This document shows, piece after piece, positions 18,933 through 29,514 of a DNA stretch of 64,000 bases; the stretch's first letter is position 1; each line of letters starts with the position of its first letter. The translations under genes and the position numbers were made by a program. The notes beneath the pieces were generated by a model. It ran no database searches, was not told the DNA's origin, and saw nothing but the letters and a program-made list of their open reading frames with translations. This DNA comes from Phyllobacterium endophyticum (lineage in GTDB: Bacteria > Pseudomonadota > Alphaproteobacteria > Rhizobiales > Rhizobiaceae), in assembly GCF_003010935.1 (NCBI RefSeq), contig NZ_PGGN01000004.1, positions 310,001 through 374,000 on the forward strand, in the 5' to 3' direction.

Positions 18933-21012
18933 ACAGAGATCAACGGTAAGAGCAGGATCGTCCTTCCCGCTCGGGGCGCATTGGGATGGAGCAGGCGTAA
19001 ACTTCGCCATCTTTTCTGCCAATGCCACAAAGGTCGAGCTCTGCCTGTTCGACAGCGCCGGACGCCGGGAACTGGAGCGCGTTGCTCTGCCAGAGTACAC
19101 GCATGAGATCTGGCATGGGTATCTTCCCGATATTCGCCCCGGACAATTATACGGCTACCGCGTTCATGGTCCGTATGCGCCCGAAGCAGGGCACCGTTTC
19201 AACCCAAACAAGCTGCTCCTTGACCCGTACGCTCTGGCGTTCCACGGCGAAATAAAATGGCATGATGCAGTGTTTGGCTACCGCGTGGGCCATCCGCGCC
19301 AGGATCTTACCTTGGATCGCCGGGATTCCGCCTTCGTCATGCCAAAGTGCGTGGTGGTTGATCCCGCCGTCACCTGGGGTCCTGATATACGGCCGAATGT
19401 CCCTTGGTCAGAAACAATTATCTACGAGGCGCATGTCAAGGGCATGACCGCCCGCTATGAGGCTCTGCAAGAGCATATGCGGGGAACCTTTGCCGGTCTG
19501 TCCGACGAGCGCGTGATCGAGCGCCTCGTCAAGCTCGGTGTGACCTCGATCGAACTTTTGCCGATCCAGTCATTCTTCAATGACCGCTACCTGGTCGAGC
19601 GCGGCTTGACCAATTATTGGGGCTACAACACCGCCGGCTTCTTCGCTCCGGCCGCGCGGTACATCTCTCCTGGCGGGACCATACATGAATTCAAATTCAT
19701 GGTGCGAAAACTGCACGAAGCAGGTTTGGAAGTCATTCTCGACGTCGTTTACAACCATACCGCAGAGGGCAATGAACTCGGCCCTACATTGTCGTTCCGC
19801 GGCATCGACAATGCGAGCTACTACATGCTCGGCGACGACCCTCGTTTTTACTTCGACACGACCGGATGCGGCAATACGGTCAACCTGAGGAATCAGCGCG
19901 TCCTGCAAATGGTCATGGATTCCCTGCGATACTGGGTCCAGGAATGCCACGTGGATGGATTTCGCTTCGATCTTGCCTCTGCTCTCGGTCGAGACCGCGC
20001 AAGTTTCGACCACGATGCAGTCTTCTTCGAAGCCGTCAGGCAGGATCCCACACTCTCGATGGTCAAGCTTATCGCAGAGCCTTGGGACATGGGTCCCGAA
20101 GGATACCAGCTTGGCAATTATCCCCCGGGATGGGCGGAGTGGAATGATCAGTTCCGGGACACGGCACGATCATTCTGGAAGGGCGATGAAGGCGTGGCGT
20201 CGGCGCTCTCCAGCAAATTACTCGGATCTGCCGAGCTGTTTGAAAAGCGTGGACGACGCCCTTGGGCGAGTGTGAACTTCGTGGCGGCACATGATGGATT
20301 CACCCTGCGGGACCTTGTCAGCTACAACGAAAAACACAACGAAGCCAATGGCGAAGATAATAATGATGGGCATTCGGCGAACTTCAGCTGGAACTGTGGC
20401 GTCGAAGGCGAGACCGACGACGCCAATGTTCTCGACTTGCGTGATCGCCTCAGGCGAAGTCTCCTTGCGACAGTGTTTCTATCGCAAGGAACGCCGATGT
20501 TGCTGATGGGCGATGAGCGCGGGCGATCGCAGCAGGGCAACAATAATTCCTACTGCCAGGATAACGAGACGACCTGGCTAGATTGGAGCGAGCCCAGCGA
20601 CCGCGACCATGCCTTCATGGAGTTTGTCCGCGAGATCATCGCCATCCGCAGGGCTCGTCCTTTGCTGCGGCAGGAAAAATATGTTCACGATCAACCAGCC
20701 GACGGAAACAGCCTGGCGGAGCCAGAATGGTTGAGACCAGATGGCAAGCGCCTGGAAATCTCCGACTGGGAAGACCCTCAAACAAGGAGCATGGCGCTCC
20801 TCCTGTCGCGGCAAGGAGAACGGCTCTGCGTCCTGCTCAACGCTCATTTCGATGAGGTAACGTTTGAACTTCCGCCAACAGAACATGGCAAATGGCTAGT
20901 TCTGGCCGATACGTCTAACGGCGAAGCGTCAGTGGCTGGTGTCCGTGGGATCGATGGAGACGCGCTTCCTGTTTCCGGACGATCGCTGATCCTGCTCGAG
21001 GACCGGAAATGA
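18925..21012 (+). CDS. glgX: Glycogen debranching enzyme GlgX (isoamylase type)
   Basis: A 695-residue GH13_11 debranching enzyme. The N-terminal CBM48 carries [29 protein letters not shown]. The catalytic domain shows the family stretches [48 protein letters not shown] (nucleophile Asp), [20 protein letters not shown] (acid Glu) and [19 protein letters not shown]. It removes alpha-1,6 branches, giving linear chains for TreY and MalQ. The ATG at 18925 lies inside the end of glgB, and the stop overlaps treZ by 4 bases. Confidence 0.94.
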   Translation: MVRQRSTVRAGSSFPLGAHWDGAGVNFAIFSANATKVELCLFDSAGRRELERVALPEYTHEIWHGYLPDIRPGQLYGYRVHGPYAPEAGHRFNPNKLLLDPYALAFHGEIKWHDAVFGYRVGHPRQDLTLDRRDSAFVMPKCVVVDPAVTWGPDIRPNVPWSETIIYEAHVKGMTARYEALQEHMRGTFAGLSDERVIERLVKLGVTSIELLPIQSFFNDRYLVERGLTNYWGYNTAGFFAPAARYISPGGTIHEFKFMVRKLHEAGLEVILDVVYNHTAEGNELGPTLSFRGIDNASYYMLGDDPRFYFDTTGCGNTVNLRNQRVLQMVMDSLRYWVQECHVDGFRFDLASALGRDRASFDHDAVFFEAVRQDPTLSMVKLIAEPWDMGPEGYQLGNYPPGWAEWNDQFRDTARSFWKGDEGVASALSSKLLGSAELFEKRGRRPWASVNFVAAHDGFTLRDLVSYNEKHNEANGEDNNDGHSANFSWNCGVEGETDDANVLDLRDRLRRSLLATVFLSQGTPMLLMGDERGRSQQGNNNSYCQDNETTWLDWSEPSDRDHAFMEFVREIIAIRRARPLLRQEKYVHDQPADGNSLAEPEWLRPDGKRLEISDWEDPQTRSMALLLSRQGERLCVLLNAHFDEVTFELPPTEHGKWLVLADTSNGEASVAGVRGIDGDALPVSGRSLILLEDRK

Positions 21013-22841
21013 AACAGGCCAACCTGCGAACGGAGCGCGCAACATACTCCTGGGGACCACAGAAGATTGCAGACGATCAGGTTCGCTTTCGCTTGTGGGC
21101 TCCGGACTGCCAGTCGATAAGCGTTCAAATTGGCGATCGAGATCTTTCCATGCAGAACGCCGGAGACGGCTGGCACGAGATCGTCGCAAACGGTGTCACA
21201 CCCGGCTGCGAATACTTGTTCCTCCTCCCAGATGGCTCGGTGGTTCCCGACCCGGCAAGCCGTCGTCAGGCAGGTGACGTTCACGGACCCTCGGTGGTCG
21301 TCGATCATAGTGCCTATCGCTGGACCAATTTGGAATGGCAGGGGAGGCCGTGGGAGCAAGCGGTCATATACGAATTGCACATGGGCACCTTCACCGCAGA
21401 GGGAACATTTCGTGCTGCGATAGAAAAACTGCACTTGCTTTCAGAGCTGGGAATTACTGCGGTAGAAGTGATGCCCGTCGCCCAATTCGGTGGCAGACGC
21501 GGATGGGGTTACGACGGCACGCTGCTTTTCGCGCCTCACAACGAGTATGGCACGCCGGAAGACATGAAAGCCTTTGTTGATGCCGCCCATGGCTATGGAA
21601 TCATGGTTTTTCTAGACGTCGTCTATAATCACTTCGGTCCGGAAGGGAACTATATCGGAAACTACGCATCAGCCTTTTTTGATCCCGCCCGTCAGACCCC
21701 TTGGGGCTCTGCCATCAATTTCAGCCAGCCAGCGGTGCGTGATTTCTTTATCGACAATGCGCTCTACTGGCTTGCAGAGTTCCGGCTGGATGGGCTGCGT
21801 TTCGATGCGGTCGATCATCTGGCGGATAACGAGTCCGAGGTAGAGATCCTTGTCGAGCTTGGGCAGCGCATTCGCGCCGCTTTTCCAGAGAGGGAAATCC
21901 ATCTGACGACGGAAGACAACCGCAACGTCACGTATCTGCACCGCCGTGAAAGCGGCCTACTGCACACTGCCGAGTGGAATGATGATTTCCACAGTGTTGC
22001 GCACGTGATTGCAACAGGGGAGACCGAGGGACACTACAAGGATTTCGTTGCGGACAGGTGGACCAAGCTGGCCCGTGCGCTGGCGGAGGGCTACGTCTAC
22101 CAAGGAGAGATTTCCAGCCTATCGGGCCGCCCGCGCGGAGAACGAAGCGCCGGTCTTCCCCCGGTCGCCTTTGTGGATTTTCTGCAAAACCACGATCAGA
22201 TCGGCAACCGGGCTTTGGGTGAGCGGCTGACCTGTCTCACCAATCAAGAAATGCTGAAAGCTTTCACCTCGATCCTGATGCTATCGCCGCAGATGCCGCT
22301 GCTTTTCATGGGCCAGGAATGGGGCGAGACGCAGCCATTTCAGTTTTTCACGGATTTCAGCGGCGAACTCGCAGACGCGGTGAGGGAAGGACGCAGGCGC
22401 GAGTTCGCCAACTTCTCGGCTTTCAACAAGTGTGAATCAGGAACGGATACCATTCCAGATCCGAACGACCCAGGAACATTTCGTAATTCGAAAATCAACT
22501 GGCATGGGCGAGAGGAGGGAAAGGGTAGGGCATGGCTTCTGTTTTTCCGTGAACTTATCACGCTGCGCAGGACGCACATCGTTCCGTTGCTGGAAACAAC
22601 CGGCGGCAGTGCCGGGCGTATTCTCAAGGCGCAAGATGGAGCGGTCGCCGTCGAATGGCAATTGAGCGAGACGGCGATCTTGAGACTCTTTGCAAACCTT
22701 TCAGATGATCGCCGCGAATTCGACAGCCTTCCCCGCAATCCACTGTTCAGCTGTGTTCCAGCGGACCTCGAGGTGAACGAGACATCTCTACCGCCGTTGT
22801 CAGTTGTGGTTGCGCTTGAGCAGGAAAGCCGTAAGGCATGA
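21009..22841 (+). CDS. treZ: Malto-oligosyltrehalose trehalohydrolase
   Basis: A 610-residue GH13_10 enzyme that releases trehalose from malto-oligosyltrehalose made by TreY. The CBM48-like N terminus (VRFRLWAPDCQSISVQI) is followed by the TreZ stretch PDPASRRQAGDVHGPSVVVD. The barrel has YELHMGTFTAEGTF, VFLDVVYNHFGPEGNY, GLRFDAVDH with nucleophile D266, TTEDNRN with acid E302, HTAEWNDDFHS and FLQNHDQIGNRA. It is joined to glgX and malQ by ATGA overlaps. Together with TreY it converts glucan back into trehalose. Confidence 0.95.
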   Translation: MKQANLRTERATYSWGPQKIADDQVRFRLWAPDCQSISVQIGDRDLSMQNAGDGWHEIVANGVTPGCEYLFLLPDGSVVPDPASRRQAGDVHGPSVVVDHSAYRWTNLEWQGRPWEQAVIYELHMGTFTAEGTFRAAIEKLHLLSELGITAVEVMPVAQFGGRRGWGYDGTLLFAPHNEYGTPEDMKAFVDAAHGYGIMVFLDVVYNHFGPEGNYIGNYASAFFDPARQTPWGSAINFSQPAVRDFFIDNALYWLAEFRLDGLRFDAVDHLADNESEVEILVELGQRIRAAFPEREIHLTTEDNRNVTYLHRRESGLLHTAEWNDDFHSVAHVIATGETEGHYKDFVADRWTKLARALAEGYVYQGEISSLSGRPRGERSAGLPPVAFVDFLQNHDQIGNRALGERLTCLTNQEMLKAFTSILMLSPQMPLLFMGQEWGETQPFQFFTDFSGELADAVREGRRREFANFSAFNKCESGTDTIPDPNDPGTFRNSKINWHGREEGKGRAWLLFFRELITLRRTHIVPLLETTGGSAGRILKAQDGAVAVEWQLSETAILRLFANLSDDRREFDSLPRNPLFSCVPADLEVNETSLPPLSVVVALEQESRKA

Positions 22842-24697
22842 CCTCCAGGATCGACCTTTTGGCAGCGCAGCATGGTATCTCGAGAGAATATGAGGGTGCT
22901 GACGGTGTCAGAAGGCTTGCCCCCCATGATACCAAGCTCAAGTTGTTGAAGGCGTTGGGAGTCGACCCGGAAACCCCTGGAGGGGAAGCGCACCTCGGGT
23001 CAACAGATTGCCCGCATCAGGAATCATTGCGGTGCTTCCTGCCAGACTGGCTTGAAAGCGCCCGTTGCTGGGGCATTTCGCTGCAACTGTATGAGCTTCG
23101 TTCGGCACGAAACTGGGGCATCGGCGATTTTGCCGATTTGCTCAAGGCAATCCAGCTGTTCGCAAACGCCGGCGCGGATTTCATCGGGCTAAACCCGCTA
23201 CACGCCTTGTTCCTCGCCGAGCCGGAACGCAACAGCCCGTTCTCCCCTTCCAATCGCCGCTTCCTGAACCCGCTTTATATATCTGTTCCAAACGTCCCGG
23301 GATATCAACCCGTGGCCGATGAGCTCGAAGAGTGTGAAAGAATAAGGGAGGGCGATCTTGTCGACTATGGTGGGGTCGCTGCGCTCAAGGTTCGTGCACT
23401 GCGCCGATTATGGGCTCGGTGGCGCGACGAAATCGGCGCGAGAGAGTTGGCTAAAGACTTTGAGCGCTTTCAGGACGATAATGGTCCTGAGTTAAGGGCC
23501 CACGCGCTGTTTGAGAGCCTTTCTTCGGAAATGACGCGGAGGGGTCACGGGGCGGGATGGAAAAGCTGGCCAAAGCAGTTTCAGAACCGGGAAACCCCTG
23601 CCGTCCGGTCCTATGCCTCGACACATGCTGGCGATGTCAATTTCCATATGTGGTTGCAATGGCTGGCAAAACAACAATTGGACGTTGCGCAAAAGGAAGC
23701 TCGCAGACTCGGCATGCGAGTGGGTCTTTACCTCGACTTTGCCGTTGGAGAAGCGCCGGACGGCTCGGCGACATGGATCAATCGCGACGCCTATATCGAG
23801 GGCTTCAACATAGGGGCACCGCCGGACTTTTTCAGCGCTATCGGCCAAGACTGGGGCCTTGTGCCACCGTCCCCGGCTGCTTTGCTGAATCCGCACGGGA
23901 CTTGGGCCAATCTTCTGGGCCGCACCATGTCAAACGGCGGGGCGCTGCGACTTGACCACGCCATGTCGCTTAGGCAACTTTTCCTTGTGCCCAACGGCGA
24001 ACCTGCATCTTCGGGCACCTACCTGCGCTATCCGTTTCGAATATTGCTGGAACACCTCGCGAAGGCTTCGCTCGACCAGAGCTGTATGGTCATTGGAGAG
24101 GACCTCGGCAACGTGCCGGGAGGATTCCGCGAGGAAATGGAACGCGCAGCAGTCCTTTCCTACCGCGTTTTCTGTTTTGAAAAGGAAGGCACTTCATTCG
24201 TGCCGCCCGAACGATATCCGCGTCTGGCCCTTGCTTGCCTGTCCACCCATGACTTGCCCACGCTGCGGGCCTGGTGGGGATGCGATGACATTGCCCTGCG
24301 TCAAGAGCACAACCTCATCGATCAAAAACAGGCCGCTGCGCAGACGGAACAGCGTTTGTCAGAACGCGAGAGTTTGCTGGAGATCATGGCGCGCTATCAC
24401 TTGATCGACCCGCTGAGCGCTGCCGAAGTGACCGGACGTATCAGGGACGTGGCGTTTCCATTACCGGACACTGTCATGATCGCAGCCCATTGCTTGATTG
24501 CGAGGACGCCCTCCTTGCTGGTCAGCATCAGGCTGGCGGACCTGACGGGCGAAGAGCATCCTACGAACTTGCCCGGAACCGATCCATCCATCTATCCGAA
24601 TTGGCGCCGGAAGAATTCCATTGATCTGGATGAGCTCGCCGGAGGGGAGCGGTTCAGGTCACTCGTTGCGGCGGTGAACCAGGAGCGGCCGAGGTGA
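22838..24697 (+). CDS. malQ: 4-alpha-glucanotransferase (amylomaltase, GH77)
   Basis: A 619-residue GH77 enzyme that disproportionates malto-oligosaccharides. GH77 signatures are clear: LYELRSARNWGIGDFADL, FIGLNPLHALF, SPFSPSNRRFLNPLYI, GLYLDFAVGEAPDGSATW, GGALRLDHAMSLRQLFLVP (nucleophile Asp) and VIGEDLGNVPGGF (acid Glu), then LACLSTHDLPTLRAWW. It can lengthen short chains left by GlgX and TreY/TreZ. It overlaps treZ by 4 bases and is followed 4 bases later by treY. Confidence 0.94.
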   Translation: MTSRIDLLAAQHGISREYEGADGVRRLAPHDTKLKLLKALGVDPETPGGEAHLGSTDCPHQESLRCFLPDWLESARCWGISLQLYELRSARNWGIGDFADLLKAIQLFANAGADFIGLNPLHALFLAEPERNSPFSPSNRRFLNPLYISVPNVPGYQPVADELEECERIREGDLVDYGGVAALKVRALRRLWARWRDEIGARELAKDFERFQDDNGPELRAHALFESLSSEMTRRGHGAGWKSWPKQFQNRETPAVRSYASTHAGDVNFHMWLQWLAKQQLDVAQKEARRLGMRVGLYLDFAVGEAPDGSATWINRDAYIEGFNIGAPPDFFSAIGQDWGLVPPSPAALLNPHGTWANLLGRTMSNGGALRLDHAMSLRQLFLVPNGEPASSGTYLRYPFRILLEHLAKASLDQSCMVIGEDLGNVPGGFREEMERAAVLSYRVFCFEKEGTSFVPPERYPRLALACLSTHDLPTLRAWWGCDDIALRQEHNLIDQKQAAAQTEQRLSERESLLEIMARYHLIDPLSAAEVTGRIRDVAFPLPDTVMIAAHCLIARTPSLLVSIRLADLTGEEHPTNLPGTDPSIYPNWRRKNSIDLDELAGGERFRSLVAAVNQERPR

Positions 24698-24701
24698 AAA
24701 G

Positions 24702-27275
24702 ATGATCCCGATCGCAACCTACCGCCTGCAGTTTCGCAATGGCATGACCTTTAGCCGTGCCTGCTCCCTCATCCCCCACTTGAAAGAGCTCGGAATAAGC
24801 CATCTCTATGCCTCGCCAATTTTCACAGCCGCAACCGGCTCGACCCATGGATATGACGTTGTCAACTGCAATGAAATCGATCCGGCGCTTGGAGGACAGC
24901 AAGGGTTCAACCGACTTCACGCAGAGTTGCTAAAGCACGGTATGGGGATCATTCTCGACATTGTTCCCAACCACATGGCGGCCTCTCTTGAGAACCCCTG
25001 GTGGTATGATCTGATTGAATGGGGTCAAAGAAGCCCCTACAGCGGCCATTTCGATATAGACTGGCGATCAAGGCTGAGCCTGCCGGTGCTTGACAGGCCG
25101 TTCACGCAATTGGTGAGCGCCCGAGAGGTCGCGCTGGTTCTTGCAGACGATCATGTTATTGCGATTGAAGCTGCAGGTGGGAAATATCCCCTCAGCCCGC
25201 AGAGCTATGCTGTGGTCTTTGAAACACTGGAGAGCCCGGTTGGTTCGCAGCTCATCCAGGCTGCCACCGAGGCGACACCGCGTGGAACCGCGAGCTTCCA
25301 CGCCAGAATAAACAATGTCCTATCCACGCCGTCGGCAAGGAACGTCACCTTATCGTTTCTCGAGCACCTCTCGTCGGACGAGAAGATGATGGAGCGCATC
25401 CATGACGCGCAGCCATGGCATCTGATCCCGTGGCGCGATGCTTCGAGGCACCTGAACTACCGGCGTTTTTTCGACATTAACGGCCTTGTAGGCCTAAGGG
25501 TTGAAGACCCTGGTGTGTTCGAGGACGTCCACCAGTTGGCTTTCAAGCTCATTGATGCCGGGCAGATAGACGGACTGAGGATAGACCACATCGACGGTCT
25601 GGCAGACCCAACGGACTATCTGGCGCGGCTGCGGGATCGCATCGGAAAGGACAAGTATCTGATCGTTGAAAAGATACTTCAGCACGATGAAACTTTGCCG
25701 GCCGAATGGCCGGTCGACGGGACGACAGGTTATGAATTCATCGCTGCGGCAGCGGACGTGTTTGTCGACCCCGCCGGATGGTCCGCGCTTGGCGACGCAT
25801 ATGCCTCGACGCGAGACGAACCTTTGGACATCGTCGCCGAAAAAAGAAGAGCCAAGCTTCAGCTATTGCGCCAGAATTTTCAAACTGAGTTGTCCGCGCT
25901 TGCCGCTCTTGCGGCAAAATTGTCCGGAGGCACATCCGGTGGACAGAATCCAGAGGCGTTCGAAGCCGCCATCGCAGAGCTTATTGCGGCGTTCCCTGTT
26001 TACCGCACCTATGGTACCCGCGGAGGGATGACGGACCGCGACGCCGAGCTAATCGACGACGTGACCGCAGCCGCTTCAAAAGCGAACTTGGCCTCTGATC
26101 CTGAAACATTGTGGCAGGTTGTTACCTTGCTTAAGCGCTGCGACGATGACCGGTCGTGGGAATTACGCAAGAGATTTCAGCAATTGAGTGGACCAGTCAT
26201 GGCCAAGGCAGTGGAGGATACGCTTTTCTACAGACACAATCAGCTCCTGGGCTTAAACGAAGTTGGAGGTGAGCTGACACCAGATACCGCAGGAGCGCAG
26301 CATTTTCACCAACTGATGGTCCAGCGTGTCGTCTCGCGCGATCACTCGCTGTCGGCCACCTCAACCCACGATACGAAGCGAGGTGAGGATGCGCGTGCAT
26401 TGCTTTACTCACTCAGTGATGCGCCCCAACGCTGGATCGACGGATTTCAGCGATGGCGGCAAATGAACGACGCTCTGCGCCAAACAGAATGTGCAGTTCC
26501 AGACGCCAGCGATGAATGGTTTATCTATCAAGGGCTCGCCGGTGTCTGGCCATCACGAACGTCCGGTGCGGGGGGATGGTCTCAATTTCAAAGCCGTTTT
26601 GCGCAATATCTGGAAAAGGCAATGCGCGAGGCCAAGCTCCATACATCATGGCACGAAGTGAATGCGCCGTACGAGGATGCCATGCAGAAGTTTGTCGCGA
26701 AGATTCTGGGGGATGCACGTTCCAGTTTTGTCAAAGATTTCGAAACCACTCTGCGGCCGTTCGAGGACGCTGGGCGCATCAAATCCCTTGCTCAGACGCT
26801 GATGAAGATTACCGCCCCAGGAGTTCCGGACTTCTACCAGGGAACCGAGCTATGGGATTATAGCCTCGTCGATCCCGATAATCGCCGGCCACTGAGCGAG
26901 AATGTGATCTCCGCTCGGACGGATGGATCCGCGGTAACAATCGCCAAGCGGGAAATCATTATTCGGGCCTTGGAGTTCAGGTCGAAAAATTTGACGCTCT
27001 TTGAACTTGGGGAGTACCGCGCCCTTGAGATCGAAGGCGGTCATCATGGAAAATACTTCGCCTTCTTACGCGAATACCAAGAGGCAATTGCAATTACACT
27101 CGTCACTGTGTCGCCGCTTGCGGAGGGATCTGCACCCGTCACTCTCGACCTGCCCCCACAGTATCATGCGAGGCGCTTCACCGACATCATTTCAGGCAAG
27201 ACCGGCATTGAAGCAGGCCGGGAAGTCGCGGAGATTCTTGCCGAATCGCCCGTTGCGCTACTCGTCTCAATTTAG
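24702..27275 (+). CDS. treY: Malto-oligosyltrehalose synthase
   Basis: An 857-residue GH13_26 enzyme that isomerises the reducing-end bond of maltodextrins to the alpha,alpha-1,1 bond of trehalose. It starts with the hallmark PIATYRLQFRNGMTFSRA and LKELGISHLYASPIF, then GSTHGYDVVNCNEIDPALGG, ILDIVPNHMA, LRIDHIDGLADP (nucleophile D295), LIVEKIL (acid Glu) and SATSTHDTKRGEDAR. The C-terminal part has the typical GVPDFYQGTELWDYSLVDPDNRRP. It is the last gene of the operon. The downstream 70 bases carry a weaker stress-type promoter for the DUF2934 gene. Confidence 0.95.
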   Translation: MIPIATYRLQFRNGMTFSRACSLIPHLKELGISHLYASPIFTAATGSTHGYDVVNCNEIDPALGGQQGFNRLHAELLKHGMGIILDIVPNHMAASLENPWWYDLIEWGQRSPYSGHFDIDWRSRLSLPVLDRPFTQLVSAREVALVLADDHVIAIEAAGGKYPLSPQSYAVVFETLESPVGSQLIQAATEATPRGTASFHARINNVLSTPSARNVTLSFLEHLSSDEKMMERIHDAQPWHLIPWRDASRHLNYRRFFDINGLVGLRVEDPGVFEDVHQLAFKLIDAGQIDGLRIDHIDGLADPTDYLARLRDRIGKDKYLIVEKILQHDETLPAEWPVDGTTGYEFIAAAADVFVDPAGWSALGDAYASTRDEPLDIVAEKRRAKLQLLRQNFQTELSALAALAAKLSGGTSGGQNPEAFEAAIAELIAAFPVYRTYGTRGGMTDRDAELIDDVTAAASKANLASDPETLWQVVTLLKRCDDDRSWELRKRFQQLSGPVMAKAVEDTLFYRHNQLLGLNEVGGELTPDTAGAQHFHQLMVQRVVSRDHSLSATSTHDTKRGEDARALLYSLSDAPQRWIDGFQRWRQMNDALRQTECAVPDASDEWFIYQGLAGVWPSRTSGAGGWSQFQSRFAQYLEKAMREAKLHTSWHEVNAPYEDAMQKFVAKILGDARSSFVKDFETTLRPFEDAGRIKSLAQTLMKITAPGVPDFYQGTELWDYSLVDPDNRRPLSENVISARTDGSAVTIAKREIIIRALEFRSKNLTLFELGEYRALEIEGGHHGKYFAFLREYQEAIAITLVTVSPLAEGSAPVTLDLPPQYHARRFTDIISGKTGIEAGREVAEILAESPVALLVSI

Positions 27276-27287
27276 TGGCTGATGCGA

Positions 27288-27312
27288 TGAACTTTTCCTC
27301 GTCTCGGTAGTT
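27288..27312 (+). promoter_or_regulatory. Weaker stress-type promoter before the DUF2934 gene
   Basis: TGAAC (27288-27292), 16 bases, AGTT (27309-27312). The -35 has one mismatch to GGAAC; the distance to the ATG at 27347 (34 bases) fits the other sites. Confidence 0.35.
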
Positions 27313-27346
27313 CGGAGCCAAGAAATATCATGTGAGGATTGTGAAA

Positions 27347-27577
27347 ATGGAAGACGAAAAGAATAACCGCCTCAAGACCCGCGCATACGAACTGTGGGAA
27401 AAGCAGGGCAGGCCGGAAGGGAAGCACGAAGAACATTGGCAACTAGCAGAGAAAGAGTTCAGCAGCGAAGAGGGATTTACGACTTCGGAAACTCCTCATG
27501 ACGGGGCAGGAACAGGTCAAGCACCTTCCGAGCCCCTGGAGCAGACTAAGCGGAGGTCCCGAAAGACAATCATCTGA
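27347..27577 (+). CDS. DUF2934 family small protein
   Basis: A 76-residue hydrophilic protein. Residues about 5-35 (RLKTRAYELWEKQGRPEGKH, then EEHWQLAEKE) are a typical DUF2934 domain, which contains R-A-Y-x-L-W-E-x-x-G-R-P-x-G-x-x-x-x-H-W. The rest is Ser/Thr/Pro-rich with a basic end (KRRSRKTII). I chose the ATG at 27347, with GAGG about 10 bases upstream; a GTG at 27332 is possible. DUF2934 proteins are frequent in rhizobia and often stress-linked; the biochemical role is unknown. Confidence 0.75.
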   Translation: MEDEKNNRLKTRAYELWEKQGRPEGKHEEHWQLAEKEFSSEEGFTTSETPHDGAGTGQAPSEPLEQTKRRSRKTII

Positions 27578-27678
27578 ACAGCTTTTTCTATGGTGGGAGG
27601 TGCCCCTACCTGTAACGTTGCCCCGAAATCGGCATTCGCGCGGAGTGCGTCAGGGCTGCGCCCTTCGCCTGTTTCTTA

Positions 27679-28093
<415 letters not shown>

Positions 28094-28118
28094 CTGGCAG
28101 CTTCAAACTGGCAGCCTA

Positions 28119-28385
28119 TCACTCGTGTATGGTGAACTTGACGGTTCCGTCCGCTCCGGGACCCACCAGGCTAATATGGAGGACCTCACCATCCTCAAGC
28201 CTGAGACTGACCGCTGAAGCATTTTTGAACTGTTGCAGAATTTCCGGTGCGATGTTGGTTATAGCTCCGACCGGGCTTCTTTCCTTGAGCGCGTCTCCCT
28301 TGTCGCCAATCGTATAAGACACAGTAGTCTCCGTGTCCCTGTCGAACAGGGTCCCTGTTCCTGATGCGTTGGTAACCTGAGCCAT
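28119..28385 (-). CDS. Conserved hypothetical protein, 88 residues
   Basis: The ATG at 28385 is set by a GAGGAACC ribosome-binding site and by the stress-type promoter at 28446-28422; a longer frame reaches 28556 but runs across both divergent promoters. The product is a small beta-strand-rich protein (TGTLFDRDTETTVSYTIGDKG, DGEVLHISLVGPGADGTVKF) without membrane helices. No family recognised. It is divergent from the short-chain dehydrogenase gene, each with its own EcfG-type site. Confidence 0.6.
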   Translation of the reverse strand: MAQVTNASGTGTLFDRDTETTVSYTIGDKGDALKERSPVGAITNIAPEILQQFKNASAVSLRLEDGEVLHISLVGPGADGTVKFTIHE

Positions 28386-28421
28386 CGAGGTTCCTCTTTT
28401 CGATTCTGAACGCAAGCTTTC

Positions 28422-28446
28422 AACACTTGGAAAGGCGTTCTGTTCC
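28422..28446 (-). promoter_or_regulatory. Stress-type promoter, minus strand
   Basis: On the minus strand GGAAC (28446-28442), 16 bases, TGTT (28425-28422), 36 bases before the ATG at 28385. Confidence 0.65.
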
Positions 28447-28495
28447 AGCCTGCTCCCCTGGTGAGCAACTGATCCGACACTTGGCAAAAAACGCC

Positions 28496-28520
28496 GGAAC
28501 CTCATTTCCCAACAAACGTT
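28496..28520 (+). promoter_or_regulatory. Stress-type promoter before the short-chain dehydrogenase
   Basis: GGAAC (28496-28500), 16 bases, CGTT (28517-28520): a perfect match to the EcfG consensus, 34 bases before the ATG at 28555. Confidence 0.75.
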
Positions 28521-28554
28521 GCGCCTTGATCGGACAGAAAAAGAGGTATGTGAC

Positions 28555-29412
28555 ATGTCAACCTATCCCACCCCCCCATTTCCCTCCCAACCCCAACCAA
28601 TGCCAGGTCTGACGGGCGCTATGGATCCCGTGCCGGACCACGGAGAAAACTCCTACAAGGGCGCGGGCCGGCTGGTCGGCAAAAAGGCGGTCATCACCGG
28701 CGGCGACAGCGGCATTGGACGCGCCGTCGCGATCGCCTATGCAAGGGAGGGAGCAGACGTGTTGATCGCCTATCTTGACGAACACGAGGATGCACAGGAG
28801 ACCAAACGTTTCGTAGAGGAGGCCGGACGCAAGGCCATCCTTATGGCTGGAGATATCCAGTCATCGGCCCATTGCCGCTCCATTGTCGAGAAAGCCGTAT
28901 CGGAACTCGGTGGCATCGATATTCTTGTAAACAATGCTGCGCATCAGGCAAGCTTCAACGACATTGGCGAAATCTCCGACGAGGAGTGGGAGCTTACCTT
29001 CAAGGTCAACATCCATGCGATGTTCTATCTTACCAAGGCCGCGGTGCCACACATGCGCCCTGGCAGCGCTATTATCAACACCGCATCGATAAATGCAGAC
29101 ACTCCGAGCCCTTCGCTCCTTGCCTATGCGACGACGAAAGGTGCCATCCAGAATTTCACAGCCGGCCTCGCGCAGCTCCTTGCGGAGAAGAATATCCGCG
29201 CCAATGCTGTTGCGCCCGGTCCCATCTGGACGCCGCTCATTCCTTCGACCATGCCCGATGAGGCTGTGAAAAACTTCGGAAAACAGGTGCCAATGAAGCG
29301 CCCGGGTCAGCCGGCTGAGCTTGCAACTGCCTATGTCATGCTCGCGGACCCCGCATCCAGCTACGTGTCGGGTGCAACGATTGCGGTAACCGGCGGCAAG
29401 CCCATTCTTTGA
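28555..29412 (+). CDS. Short-chain dehydrogenase/reductase (SDR)
   Basis: A 285-residue classical SDR of the YghA-like group. The start at 28555 has GAGG upstream and lies after the promoter; a TTG at 28519 overlaps the -10. After a Pro-rich leader (residues 1-40) comes the NAD(P)-binding motif TGGDSGIGRAVAIAYA, then NNAAH, the catalytic Ser in INTASINAD and YATTK (Tyr and Lys). The C-terminal YVSGATIAVTGGKPIL is typical. The substrate is unknown; related enzymes reduce aldehydes or sugars. The perfect EcfG-type promoter makes it a likely stress gene. Confidence 0.88.
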   Translation: MSTYPTPPFPSQPQPMPGLTGAMDPVPDHGENSYKGAGRLVGKKAVITGGDSGIGRAVAIAYAREGADVLIAYLDEHEDAQETKRFVEEAGRKAILMAGDIQSSAHCRSIVEKAVSELGGIDILVNNAAHQASFNDIGEISDEEWELTFKVNIHAMFYLTKAAVPHMRPGSAIINTASINADTPSPSLLAYATTKGAIQNFTAGLAQLLAEKNIRANAVAPGPIWTPLIPSTMPDEAVKNFGKQVPMKRPGQPAELATAYVMLADPASSYVSGATIAVTGGKPIL

Positions 29413-29463
29413 ACACGAAGCTCGGTCGCGAGTGCCTGCTCGTTCTCCGATCTAGGGATCGAA

Positions 29464-29488
29464 GGAACATTCCGGAGCTACGCGAGTT
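29464..29488 (+). promoter_or_regulatory. Stress-type promoter before the DUF4142 gene
   Basis: GGAAC (29464-29468), 16 bases, AGTT (29485-29488), 26 bases before the ATG at 29515, with a CAGGAGA ribosome-binding site between. Confidence 0.6.
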
Positions 29489-29514
29489 CGGCCAGCAACC
29501 ACAGGAGAACTAAC

